From positions 76,815,217-76,879,216 of the forward strand of contig CM045762.1 in the NCBI GenBank assembly GCA_025200525.1: DNA of 64,000 nt, written 5' to 3'. Shown piece after piece: positions 22,521-33,110 of the stretch. The stretch's first letter is position 1. Every line of letters begins with the position of its first letter. The DNA comes from Camellia lanceoleosa (taxonomy: Eukaryota > Streptophyta > Magnoliopsida > Ericales > Theaceae). The notes beneath the pieces are model-generated. The model had not been told where the DNA came from. It was given only the letters and a program-made list of their open reading frames with translations, and searched no databases. The position numbers and the translations under genes were made by a program.

Positions 22521-23246
22521 TTATGTGTAATACAGGGGGCCAGATTTGAACGGGGAACGGATGATCTAACAGCTGTAGAAGAAGACCTTGCCAACCTCCA
22601 GTTCTTCAGTGACCAAGAATCAGGGGCTGCGGCAATCAACTGGTTCGAGTATGAAGAGTCGGCAGAAGTTACCGGATGGTTAGATGATCAGCCAGACATC
22701 GTAGAATATCAACCAGAACAAGGCCCGGCAGGGGCGAGAGTATCAGTGGTGGCTGCAAGAGCTGAGAATCAGAGTACACCATCGGAGAGCGCCGGCACTA
22801 AGAATTTCGCTCAGAACTTGGGGATTGTAAATGCAGGGAGTATTAAACAACCAGCTGTACTGACGCAGTTGGAACAACAAAGATTTGAGGATTCCGAGAG
22901 AATCAGAAAAGCTAAGGCCCATGTGGGGGTCGAGTCTTTGTCTTGCGACGGAACGTAAAATGCGGGCATGAGGACTAAAGGTGCTGCGAATACGAACATA
23001 CAAGAGCCGGACAGGTGTCTGTCGGCTGCCGACGGAATGTGGTGGGAAGACGATAACTTATGTCTTGCCCACACAGATGAAGACTGGGGAGGTAACCAAC
23101 CAGATGATACCTGGTATATTGACGAGGTCGCTCATATGACAAGAAGTGGGCGGTATTTCAAACCCCCGCACTTAGACCAACTTGAGGCATCCGGGAAAGA
23201 CAAGGAAGCTGAGAAATAGAGAGAGAAATAGATTGAAGAAGAAGCT
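22521..23246 (+). pseudogene. Gag-protease linker in the continuous polyprotein frame
   Basis: The frame of the downstream protease runs back through this stretch with stops only at 22956 (TAA), 23217 and 23229 (both TAG). The encoded sequence is acidic (for example DDLTAVEEDLANLQFFSDQE and HTDEDWGGNQPDDTWYIDE) and has no recognised domain. It joins gag to protease as in other Tat polyproteins, so I read it as part of one gag-pro-pol frame. Confidence 0.65.
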
Positions 23247-24224
23247 GTGCTCAAGCAATTGAAGAAGATACAAGCAGACATCTCCATCTGGGGACTGCTT
23301 ATGGCGTCGCGGGTACATAGACAGGCCGTCCTATCTGCCATGGATAAGGCCAAACTCTCTATAGATACTACACCAGAGCAGCTGGTTGGGCTGGTCTTTC
23401 CGGGAGGAGGTTCCCCGGCATTAACCTTTTCAGACAAAGAACTACCGCTTGAGGGCACAAATCATAACAAACCCCTCTACGTTTCCGTAGAATGTAGAGA
23501 CAAGTGGATACCGGTGGTACTTGTTGATACTGGGTCTGCCATCAATGTCTGCCCAGCCAGAACAGCGTATGCAATCGGGTTGAAGCCCGCGGACTTCGTG
23601 CCGACTACTCAAGTGATTAGAGCATATGATAATACTAGCAGGGAAGTGATGGGGACTGTCAAAATTCAGACTCAAGTTGGTCCGGAACAACATAACATTG
23701 AATTTCATGTCTTAGACGTTCCCGTAACCTTCAATCTACTCTTGGGGCGACCGTGGTTGCACCAAGTAAAGGCAGTCTCTTCCACTCTACATCAGATGTT
23801 GAAGTACCCTCACAGGAAGAGGGTGGCTATTGTCTTCGGGAATTCATCAATCCATCCGCCGCCAGAAGTGTCCACACTTGTCTTGGAAATCGAGCATGGT
23901 ACAGAGGATGTTTTCTTATCAGGGCTCACTTTGGCTGAGGCCCGGGTAGTGCAGAACATCATGGCTGTGAATGAGGGAGTGTACGTCAGTGCTCAATCTG
24001 TCTACCTCATGAACAAGCTACAACATATCCCCGAGATGGGATTAGGAAGAAGCGGCCGGAAAGGCGTTACAGCATTGGCCGAAGTGCCACACAACCCTCA
24101 TACCTTTGGCTTGGGTTATCTGCCCACCAAAGAGGACTGGGTGAGGGAGGGAAAAGAAATGGCCGGAAGAGCTAGAGCAAAGCAGGCTGGGAAGCCTTTT
24201 GAGTTAATACATAGGCCAATTTAG
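23247..24224 (+). CDS. Retropepsin-like aspartic protease region of the outer element
   Basis: The open stretch codes for 325 residues. The protease core begins near residue 70 (LYVSVECRDKWIPVVL). The catalytic motif VDTGSAINVCP is at about residues 92-102 and the second half is FNLLLGRPWLH near residue 162. It would cleave Gag-Pol. The frame is closed by TAG at 24222 (context ATT TAG GGT), but the same frame continues to RT, so this stop is best read as a nonsense mutation and not the natural end. Confidence 0.85.
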   Translation: MLKQLKKIQADISIWGLLMASRVHRQAVLSAMDKAKLSIDTTPEQLVGLVFPGGGSPALTFSDKELPLEGTNHNKPLYVSVECRDKWIPVVLVDTGSAINVCPARTAYAIGLKPADFVPTTQVIRAYDNTSREVMGTVKIQTQVGPEQHNIEFHVLDVPVTFNLLLGRPWLHQVKAVSSTLHQMLKYPHRKRVAIVFGNSSIHPPPEVSTLVLEIEHGTEDVFLSGLTLAEARVVQNIMAVNEGVYVSAQSVYLMNKLQHIPEMGLGRSGRKGVTALAEVPHNPHTFGLGYLPTKEDWVREGKEMAGRARAKQAGKPFELIHRPI

Positions 24225-24791
24225 GGTACCCTGAACGGACGCTTCGTCCGGGAGGGGGAGGACTTTCCATTTTGCGGCTTCCCAGAGCCATGGCTAAACG
24301 CAGAAAAGAAGCGCGTGCCAGGTTTCGAGATCTTCTTCGACCTGCAACTATTCGGGGATGACGTTGCCACAGAGCAGACAGACCCATCAGTTGAGGTTGA
24401 GCAGTGTAAGGCAATGGATCTTGAGGGCACAGAATTTGAAATGGGCGTAGCACTGGCATGTCTACTTTCTGATCCTCTGATCGACCATAAGTGCTTGGGG
24501 GATAACTTCTCGGTTTCCATGATTGGGGATGAAACTTCAGCCTACCAAATGACTATCTTGGATGCATCTATCGCACCCTCTCTCACTTGGCAATACAATG
24601 AGGGATTTTTGTCCAACAGTACTGGGTCAGGTAGTGAGCCGGAATCTGATTCCACCGAGTCTTGTGAGTCGGAATCAGTTCCACCGACCGAATCTGAATC
24701 GTAATCTCGGGATGATAACCCGGATACCACGATCCTGTCTAGGTCGTCTTTTTCCCTTTCATTTGAGTCTGTTGTAAATGAATCGGACGAT
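24225..24791 (+). pseudogene. Protease-RT linker, same frame, one further stop
   Basis: Frame is kept from protease to RT and broken only at 24222 (TAG) and 24702 (TAA). The peptide includes GEDFPFCGFPEPWL and a Ser/Glu-rich SGSEPESDSTESCESESVPP stretch. In Ogre elements an intron is known between protease and RT. Here the frame is nearly open throughout, so splicing is possible but not required. Confidence 0.55.
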
Positions 24792-26498
24792 TTGGATGTA
24801 CTTAATGAGAATCAAGTAACTGTGGTTTCTGAGTACTTTTCTGTGCCCTTGATTTATTGCATTAATTCAGACTTTCAAAACTTTGATGAAAACGACGAGG
24901 ACGAAGTTCCTCCGGTTTTGCAACGTTTAATCGAGCAAGAGCAAGAGAGATTTGTCAAACCTTTAATGGATGAAATCACTACCGTGAATATTGGTACTGA
25001 GGAGGACCCGCAGCTGGTCCAGATCGGGTCCACGTTGTCTTCGGAGGAATACGAGCGCTTAGTCGCTTTATTAAAAGATTTCAAAGATGTTTTCGCGTGG
25101 TCCTACGAAGACATGCCTGGAATCGATCCTGAGATTGTACAGCATTGGATCCCCCTTGACCCCGAGGCCCGACCTGTCAAGCAGAAACTTAGGAGGATTC
25201 GCCCGGACTGGGCTCTCAAGATTAAGGAAGAGGTCACCAAGCAAATCGACGCAGGCTTCCTGCTGGTATCTGAATACCCGACTTGGTTGGCCAACATTGT
25301 TCCAGTGCCGAAGAAAGATGGCAAGATCCGGGTATGTGTGGATTTCAGGGATTTGAACAGAGCTAGTCCGAAGGACGACTTTCCCCTACCGCACATCGAT
25401 GAGTTGGTGGATTTCACAGCAGGGCATGCTTTGCTCTCATTCATGGATGGCTTCTCAGGCTACAACCAGATAGTGATGGCGCTAGAAGACCGGGAAAAGA
25501 CTGCATTCACCACCCCGTGGGGGACATACTACTATAGAGTCATGCCATTTGGGTTGAAGAACGCTAGGGCTACATATCAACGGGCCGTAACCACAATATT
25601 ACACGACATGATCCACAAAGAGGTTGAGGTGTACGTAGACGACATGATTGTCAAATCCAAAGAAAGAGAGGGCCACTACACTGCCTTGCACAAGTTTTTT
25701 CAAAGGATCAGGGAATTCCGATTGCGGCTAAACCCTCAGAAGTGTACATTTGGTGTTACAGCGGGAAAAATGCTAGGGTTTCTGATTACACAAAGGGGCA
25801 TTGAGGTCGACCCTTCCAAAATTAAGGCCATCTTAGAAATGCCACCACCAAGGACTGAATATGAGGTGCGAGGCTTTCTGGGTAAAGTGCAATTCATAAG
25901 ACGATTTATCTCAAAATTAACCTTAACTTGTGAACCACTTTTTGGCTTCCTCAAGAAAGGAAAGAAGTTCCAATGGGACGACCGATGTCAAGCTGCATTT
26001 GAACAGATTAAAGAATATTTACATAACCCACCCGTGCTGTCACCACCAGAACCAGGAAAACTGTTGATTTTGTATCTGTCAGTAACTGAGACTACAATGG
26101 GCTGCAAGCTAGCGCAAGAATCAGAAGACAAGGTGGAGAGAGCCATCTACTATCTAAGCAAGAAGATGCTAGAGTACGAAACCCGCTACACTCCGCTGGA
26201 AAAGGCTTGCTTAGCTTTGGTATGGGCTACCAGGAAGCTGCGGCACTACCTATTAGCTCACTCTGTAATGTTGGTTTCACGACTTGATCCCATCAAATAT
26301 CTTTTCGAGAAACCAGCACTTACGAGTATGCTAGCTCGTCGGTTGCTGTTGCTCTCCGAATTTGATCTAAAGTACGTAACACGCAAGTCGGTCAAAGGAA
26401 GAGCAGTGGCAGAGTTCTTAGCCGACCATCCAAAGGGAAGGGGTGAAGCGATGAGTACTTATTCCCAGATGAGGCCATTTTGCATATTGACGATTTAA
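24792..26498 (+). CDS. Reverse transcriptase and RNase H of the outer element
   Basis: The 568 open codons contain the N-terminal PVKQKLRRIRPDWALKIKEE block, VPKKDGKIRVCVDFRDLNRA, FSGYNQI, MPFGLKNARATYQRA, the catalytic YVDDMIVKS (Y-V-D-D) and LGFLITQRGIEVDP. The RT-linked RNase H follows (ETTMGCKLAQESE, AIYYLSKKMLEYETRYTPLEK, LRHYLLAHSV, GRAVAEFLADHP). It copies element RNA into DNA in the particle. Note KNARATYQRA where most relatives have KNAGATYQRA, a G-to-R change close to the active site. A short out-of-frame segment after residue ~550 produces the stop at 26496. Confidence 0.92.
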   Translation: MDVLNENQVTVVSEYFSVPLIYCINSDFQNFDENDEDEVPPVLQRLIEQEQERFVKPLMDEITTVNIGTEEDPQLVQIGSTLSSEEYERLVALLKDFKDVFAWSYEDMPGIDPEIVQHWIPLDPEARPVKQKLRRIRPDWALKIKEEVTKQIDAGFLLVSEYPTWLANIVPVPKKDGKIRVCVDFRDLNRASPKDDFPLPHIDELVDFTAGHALLSFMDGFSGYNQIVMALEDREKTAFTTPWGTYYYRVMPFGLKNARATYQRAVTTILHDMIHKEVEVYVDDMIVKSKEREGHYTALHKFFQRIREFRLRLNPQKCTFGVTAGKMLGFLITQRGIEVDPSKIKAILEMPPPRTEYEVRGFLGKVQFIRRFISKLTLTCEPLFGFLKKGKKFQWDDRCQAAFEQIKEYLHNPPVLSPPEPGKLLILYLSVTETTMGCKLAQESEDKVERAIYYLSKKMLEYETRYTPLEKACLALVWATRKLRHYLLAHSVMLVSRLDPIKYLFEKPALTSMLARRLLLLSEFDLKYVTRKSVKGRAVAEFLADHPKGRGEAMSTYSQMRPFCILTI

Positions 26499-26945
26499 AC
26501 TTGATTTATGTACTTTGACGGAGCGTCAAATCAATACGGATATGGGATAGGAGTGTTACTGATAGCACCTGACAATTCCCGTATCCCTCTAGCCTTCAAA
26601 CTCTGATTCAAAGTCTCGAACAACAAAGCAGAATATGAGGCGTGCATTGCTGGTCTAGAAGCAGCCCTAGAACTAGGGGCAAGACGGTTGGCCATCATTG
26701 GGGACTCGAACCTTGTTGTGTCTCGAGCTAAAGGAGACTGGAAAGTGAAAGAGGAAAAGATGATGATGTATCACCAAACCTTGGACTTGCTGATTCCTCG
26801 GTTTGAGAAGCTAAGTTTTACTCATCTACTAAGAGAGAACAACAGGTTCATAGATTCTTTAGCAACTCTATCTTCTATGATAGACATCCCGTGTGGAGTC
26901 CGGATGCGTCCAGTCATCATCGACTAGAAATTTGCACCGCCATCA
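26499..26945 (+). pseudogene. Second (Tat-type) RNase H, broken
   Basis: The pol frame resumes with MYFDGASNQYGYGIGVLLIAP (catalytic D in YFDGAS) and continues with NNKAEYEACIAGLEAAL (E) and IIGDSNLVVSRAKGDW (D), then ENNRFIDSLATLSSM. These are RNase H motifs of the extra domain typical of Tat elements. Stops interrupt it: TGA at 26608-26610 (context CTC TGA TTC, where Arg is usual) and TAG at 26925 (context GAC TAG AAA, where Gln is usual). Coding is then cut at 26945 by the nested element and resumes at 41338. Confidence 0.85.
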
Positions 26946-29900
26946 TGTACGTCCCATGGGGACCTCGCTTCTCTGATTGGACTCGATTTTGTGTGTCGGT
27001 TCTAAATCTGAACCAAAGAGTCCGAATCCGGCAAATCGTTTGAGAAAACAGATTTTTGAAAAGTAGTGCCAAACATGGACTGCTTTGCCAGATTACGGAG
27101 TCGCCACCTAAATATTTTTTAATTGGGAAATTTAGGAAACCCTGACTCGGTGCCGAAGGCCACGTGTCCGTCATCACCAAAGTGTCTTGGCTCGGGAGCT
27201 TGGGTACGATCGGGGAAGGTCAGCTATGAGCATTCTTTCGCCCGCTCCAAGGACCGGCCTCTACTAACCATGATATCCAATTTTGAAAACCTTATACGTT
27301 CTTATTCCGGTTATTAGCCTAGAATTACTATGTTATGCGCACAGCAAACAAGTATAGACTAGATTGCCCAATTTGGAAATAAGCATTGCATATCCGTCTT
27401 GTTTGGAAAACAGTTTGAAATTGCTACTCGCGAGTAGGCTAAAACACGGATTTCAATGAGGATTCTAACTCGAGCAATCCAACCTCCACCCACAGGCATT
27501 CAAACAGTTATATCACATAAGCAGCTAGCCTCATGGTAATCATGCTGTCATGGCAACACTCACACACATGCGATATGCTAAAGCATAAAAGCTCACCTAG
27601 TACTCCAAGCCAAAACAGAAGCTTATTAGAAATCCATGCATGGACCTAAGCATACTGAAATGTCTAATGCAACACATGCAAAGATGTAATCTAGGCAGGC
27701 TCGGCTATCCTAAATATGGCATATGGAATGCTACAAATAACACGTATTCAATTTGGAATTGAAAGTACGATGCAGTTTGTATGATGTGCCGAGTCCGGTG
27801 CATGTAAACAAATGCATGGATGCACGCATGCATTGCATAAGGTATGCTAATTTAAAATGCCCTAATCTACCACTGGAAGCGGGTAAATAAAAGGGTTAGA
27901 AAGAAGCGGGGGTTGGAAGACATGCATCACACGCACCCACACTTATTACATTTTGCCCTCACTCGGAGGGACCGAATAAATAAATAATCTGCATCAAGAA
28001 TAAATGAATAAATAAATTATTACAAATTCCTAAATCTTTGAAATTAAAGCATCTAAATGAAATGAAATGGGGCCTCGGCCTGCCTTGCGCTTGAATGATG
28101 CATGCTCGATGTCCGCTTGTTCGAAAACCCGCAAAGTGACACTGCATCTCGTTTACCGCTTTGCCTCTCCAAAATTACCAAAGTCCCGAGGCCTTCCTGT
28201 GTCCGAAAGTGCCACCGGCCGAAGACATTCCCACCGGCCGCTTGTGGTGACCACCGGCCGCAATGGAAGTTACCGGCACAAAAATTGTGCCTGTCGACAC
28301 TAAAGAGTGCCGGTCGGCACTAAATTCCTGCAGGAGACAGTTTTGACAGCAACAGACAGCAGCAGTGCATGATATGGAATCTTGGGACAAATGTTTGCAC
28401 CAACCATACTCCTTATCATATTTGTGACTCAAAGGAGTATAGCCTTTGGTTCTCGGACCACCAATCGCAAGATTTCGATGCGTGATGGCCCAAGAGCCAA
28501 GTTGTGCACTTTCAATGGGATGAAATGCAATGCATACAATCAAATCAAGGGGCATCTACCTCCATCATGACTTGGTCAAGAGGTAGAGCATGCATGCTAA
28601 TTGCAACCTAAGCATGCAATCTAAACATGTAACATGAACATGCAAACATATAATTCATGCTAGGCACACAACCTAAGCAAATAATCATGCAAGGCATGGA
28701 ACCATTATGCTAATGACCATATGCAAGATATAATCTAAACATGCAAGTATGCAAGGCATGCAACATGTTAGGCAACTTAAACAATGAAGATTGCATACCA
28801 AATGCAACATGATCAAGCATACAACACATGAAGGGCCAAGCATGCAACCAACACAAGATAACATGCTACAACATGAAAATGATGGTCTTAGACTAGTTTG
28901 GACAGCCCCTAAACAAGCCCAAAACAGTGGCTAAATGTCATGGAAATGAAGGCCAAAATACATACAAACATGCATGCGCACATGGTCCAACACTTAGGCA
29001 TATTAAAGCAACTTTTTAAGCACACTTAAAAGGCACAAACATGGATATATATCCAACATGTTAAACACTGAAAACATGCTAGAAAAGGTCCCAAATCAAA
29101 CAAACCAAGCAAGTATGGCATACTACACACTCACACACCTAAGGCTAGCAAGCCAAAATGCAAGGTGACTATATAAGGCATGCCATGGGTGGCCTAAACA
29201 ACCAAAAACAGATCTTATATGTGGCAAAACAAGAACATTTTCAGTTTATGACCACCCACAAAAACAAAAGCAAGATAGGCTAACAAAGCATGCAAACTTA
29301 CGGTAAATAGAAGAGATTACAAAGCAAGTGCATGATAGAGTTACCAAACATGGTTGAGCCCTTCTTCAATGCTGAAGAAGGGCTCAAAATGAGCCTACTT
29401 ACAGTTCATTACATGCTCAAAAACAGATTATACACCAGCCAAATATACTATGCAAGAATCATGGCATACAAGGGGGTAAAGAGATAGGTGCTATATGCAA
29501 TCACCAAACGGCAAGGGGTCCTCAATCAAACATGAAGAGGACCCCAAAATAAGACTATTTGAAGTTTGGGTCGGAGCCCAAAAGTGCTTGCAAGCAAGGC
29601 TTAGATATGAAGCAAGAAAAGGCTAGTTTGAGGGAAATAGACACTTACCCTTGAAGACCAATGAACCAGCAGGTTTTGATCCAAGTTTAGGTGCTCCTAA
29701 GCTCTGCAAATGACCTCCAAGTCGCTGGAAATGGAAATGGTGGTGTTGTGCTATGGGTTGGTGAAGGAATGGTCCAAGAACAAGGTTGTTTGGAGGTGGA
29801 TTGAGAGAGATATGGAGAGAGGGGGGTGGGATCTATATGTATATATCAGATATACACATACATCTGCTGGTTTTTTGTTTCAAATCTCTAACCTTAAGCA

Positions 29901-30802
29901 ATGGAGAGGAAGAGCTCTTATATAGAGCAAGCAAATGGCTTACAAGAGAAGCTAAAGCAAGGGGCTTCTCCAAGAAGCCAAGACAGCTGGTAAGGCTTCT
30001 TGAGGAAGCCAAGACAAAGGGTCAAGGCTTCCTCAAGAAGCCATAGGCAAAGGGTGCACCAAATGGGGTTCAAAGGTGCAAAAAGGATGCAAAATAGGCA
30101 TATGGATGCACGTGGGTCTGGTTCTGTGCATCCCAGCTGGCACAGCTGGTGTGCACTAAGCTTGGGGGGTTCAAAGGGTTCAGGTCGGCCAGAAGGTTCG
30201 ATCATTGTCCAAAATAAAGTGCTGGTCGGCACTCTTTTCGGCCGGTCGGCTAAATAGAGTGCCGATGGATGATTCCTTGGTCAAATCATGGCCTGTGGGT
30301 ATGCAAATCGAAGCCCCGGAAGTTAGCTTTCCAATGGTGCAAACCTTGCATCAAAATTCCTCCTATGCAAAAAGTTATGCCCTTTTCCGTGAAGTCGCGC
30401 AGACTCGATCCAACCGGAATGATCCCCTGCTTCAACCAATCATATCTCCTCCACCCGGACTTGGCTCTAGGAGATTCTTGAGTGCAAAGTGAAGCCCCGG
30501 AAGTCTTCTTTCCAATGATGGTGGCCTCATAGCTTAACTCCAAGTATTGAATTGAATAAGCCCGATTTAGCGAGGGCTGCTCGATTCCCTTCTACCCGGA
30601 TCTATGCCGAACTTGTCCCAAACCAGTTTTCTCCTCTCCTTTCTTCTTTTCTTCAACTCCAAACCCCTAGACAAAGTGTTTTGAAGGGTTTGCCTCTCTC
30701 CTTGCCGAAGGAATTGAATCCTTGCCCTGCACATCTCTCAACACCGAGCAAACCATCAGTAATGCCCAAGTCTTGAGGGCGGTCAAAAATGGGGTGTCTA
30801 CA
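26946..30802 (-). repeat. 3' LTR of the gag-only element
   Basis: Minus-strand start TGTAGACACC at 30802; end at 26946 (complement TGTACGTCC, lacking three bases found in the other copy's TGTAGCACGTCC). It is nearly identical to 37477-41337 apart from a cluster of small indels at about 28080-28375. No ORF in it is credible. Confidence 0.92.
29916..29927 (-). promoter_or_regulatory. TATA box of the gag-only element LTR (CTCTATATAAGA)
   Basis: On the minus strand CTATATAAGAGCTC lies 875 bp into the LTR. The same sequence is in the other LTR near 40451-40462. A donor-like GTAAGT follows about 270 nt downstream at 29648-29643. Confidence 0.6.
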
Positions 30803-30817
30803 GTTGCCCCTCTTTGA
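30803..30817 (-). promoter_or_regulatory. Polypurine tract of the gag-only element
   Basis: On the minus strand TCAAAGAGGGGCAAC directly precedes TGTAGACACC of the 3' LTR. The same tract precedes the outer 3' LTR at 50576. It would prime plus-strand DNA synthesis. Confidence 0.85.
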
Positions 30818-31019
30818 CAGAACTCGAAAGTCATAACAATGACGGGAGTGAATGTCAAAGCCCAGAGACGACCCATTTTTGACAAGGCCGAAGACTTGGA
30901 CAAACAAACAAAATACAAATGAATGAATGGTTGTGCGAAGTCGCCACGTATCCTTTGCAAGGAATCAAACCAAATAGTTCGGGGCAAGATGCAAATGAAA
31001 TGCAAGATGCAAGAATTGA

Positions 31020-31795
31020 TAATTGACTTAACGCTTCATGGCCGGTTTGTACTTACTGGACTTATACGCTTTTATGGCCGGTTTGTACTGACTTATGCCA
31101 TGGCCGCTTTGTAATTGGACTTATACGCCGTTGGTTTTAGTGGACTTATACGCTTTTCGCGGCGGTTTGTAATTGGACTTATTCGCTTTCGCTGGCCGGT
31201 TTGTAGTGGACTTATACGCTTCGCCGTGGCGGTTTATGGTGGACTTATACGCTTTAAAGCCGGTTTGTAGTGGACTTATACGCTTCCTTGCTGCGCCGGT
31301 TTCGTTTGTAGTGGACTTATACGCTTTCGCTGCCGGTTTGTAGTGGACTTATACGCTTTGTAGCCGGGTTTGTACTGGACTTATACGCTTTTACTGGCTT
31401 TGTAAACGGTTTGTAATTGGACTTATACGCTTTATGGCCGGTTTATGTAGTGGACTTATACGCTTTTGTGACTTACGCGCCGGTTTGTAATTGGACTTAT
31501 ACGCTTTCGCGCAGCCGGTTTGTAATTGGACTTATACGCTTCATGGCCGGTTTATAGTGGACTTATGCGCTTTCACGAAGCGGTTTGTAGTGGACTTATA
31601 CGCCGCTTTGCTGACGGTTTGTAATTGGACTTATACGCTTTCGCGAAGCCGGTTTGTAATTGGACTTATACGCTTTCGCGAAGCCGGTTTGTAATTGGAC
31701 TTATACGCTTTCGCGAAGCCGATTTGTAATTGGACTTATACGCTTTTGCGCCGCCGGTTTGTAATTGGACTTATACGCTTTCGCGAAGCCGATTT
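31020..31795. repeat. Minisatellite, ~35-bp unit, about 21 imperfect copies
   Basis: Units follow GCCGGTTTGTAATTGGACT then TATACGCTTTCGCGAA, with GGACTTATACGC the best conserved core. Unit length varies by several bases in the first half and is regular near 31620-31790. It lies between the PPT and the PMD relic of the gag-only element. Short ORFs here are repeat artefacts. Confidence 0.9.
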
Positions 31796-32638
31796 TGAAA
31801 ATTCGGGATGTATGCAAAAAGGAATTGCACCTTTAGAGGATTTAAGGTCTCCTAGACCCGTGAAGAGTGCATAGCAATGGAAGTGAAGCGGGTGCATAAC
31901 AATGCAAGCATGAGAAGTGCATAACAATGCAATATAGGTACACAAGACAGTGCTATGAGGTGCACGGAAGCAGTGTGATAAAATGCATTTTCTATGCAAG
32001 TATGGGGGCATTTAACAGGCACTCTGGTGCCTCTGATTTACCTCTTGGAGGGGTTTGCAACACATTCAGCTCAAGAACGGGCACACCCTGTTCATATTTA
32101 GAGAGAGATAACATCTGCTGCTGCTTTAATTGCCATTCTTACTTGAAGCAGGCTTACACTTGGGGTCGAGATACACTTATACTTCGGGGTAGTGACAAGG
32201 CCTGAGGAGGTACATCCGGAGTACAATCACGGAATTTGCTGAAGGTGAAATACACTCAGGTGTTTCAATTTTCCTCTTTTCTTTTGCTTGGCAGCCCAGA
32301 ACCATAATAGCTTCAGGTAGGTCCTGGTTCTACTGTTCTCACACGACCTAGGTTGAACCCTACAGTTTTTGAAAGAACAAATTCCTTTTTTGCACAAATG
32401 TGGAGAATGGCAAGACTCGAAAGCACAAAATGAATGATTTTTGAAATTAAGAAATGAGTTCTTAACCGGGTATTGAGCCTACGACTGAACACAGCGCGCT
32501 ATGACTCAACAACGGAAAACGATAGGTAAACAACCTAAACACATCTATTGACACTCGAAACGACTCAAAACAAGAATCGAAACAGACAAAACAAAACACA
32601 AGACTCAAATGTGCACAGGGAGCCCGTTTCACCGGGTA
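31796..32638. other. Non-coding interior of the gag-only element
   Basis: No ORF of interest. It holds CACTCGGGT/CACTCAGGTGTTT-like repeats and purine-rich stretches. No counterpart in the outer element was recognised by eye. Confidence 0.5.
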
Positions 32639-33110
32639 TTATTTCCCACCCTTTCTTATTTGTGATTCTCACATCACTTGGCACTCAATCTCTAGTTTTC
32701 TGAAAAAGCCCTTTTCTCACTTTTTCTCTCAACGCACATCTCTCTATTCTTCAATCTCTCATTTTTTATCCCTCCCCTGGGTGGTTGGTAGATAGACAAG
32801 AAGTTGCGGGCTCTTGCCCCTAGCATTCTGCTAGATTCTTTTTCTTCCGCACACAGCAGTGAACTTTCCCGCGGAGGGGGTTGCGCCACAACTGGGTGTG
32901 TAGCAAGTCTGCAGCTAACATCGGTTGCTGATGCCTTGCTGGGGAGTTTGGACGTGGTTAGATCTGTCCAGATGAGGAAATGGAACATCTCGCCCCATTC
33001 CAATTTATGCTTCGCACATGGCTTGATACCTCGTTGCTCGGAGGATGAGAGAGCTTTTAGCCCTTTGCTGTTGACTTCAGTTGTGCCCTCTTCTGGCAGG
33101 TAGAGTGCCT
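32639..33110 (+). pseudogene. Relic of the antisense PMD gene (intron plus start of exon 2)
   Basis: From about 32647 the plus strand follows the PMD-A intron of the outer element (minus strand 43982-43838) nearly base for base. Shared blocks are TCACATCACTTGGCACTCA versus TCACATCACTCGGCCCTCA, and GCACATCTCTCTATTCTT in both. At 32774 it enters exon 2: a peptide reading W-L-V-D-R-Q-E-V-A-G-S-C-P-stop corresponds to W-L-M-D-K-L-H-V-M-D-S-C-P in PMD-A. The acceptor AG is lost and stops follow; exon 1 is absent. It is antisense to its element, as in the outer element. Resemblance fades after about 32900. Confidence 0.8.

Noticed and set aside
29710..30257. Pairs of ORFs repeated in both LTRs of the gag-only element (also 40245-40792)
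   Set aside because: They are identical only because the LTRs are recent copies; they overlap the TATA box and show no protein-like composition.
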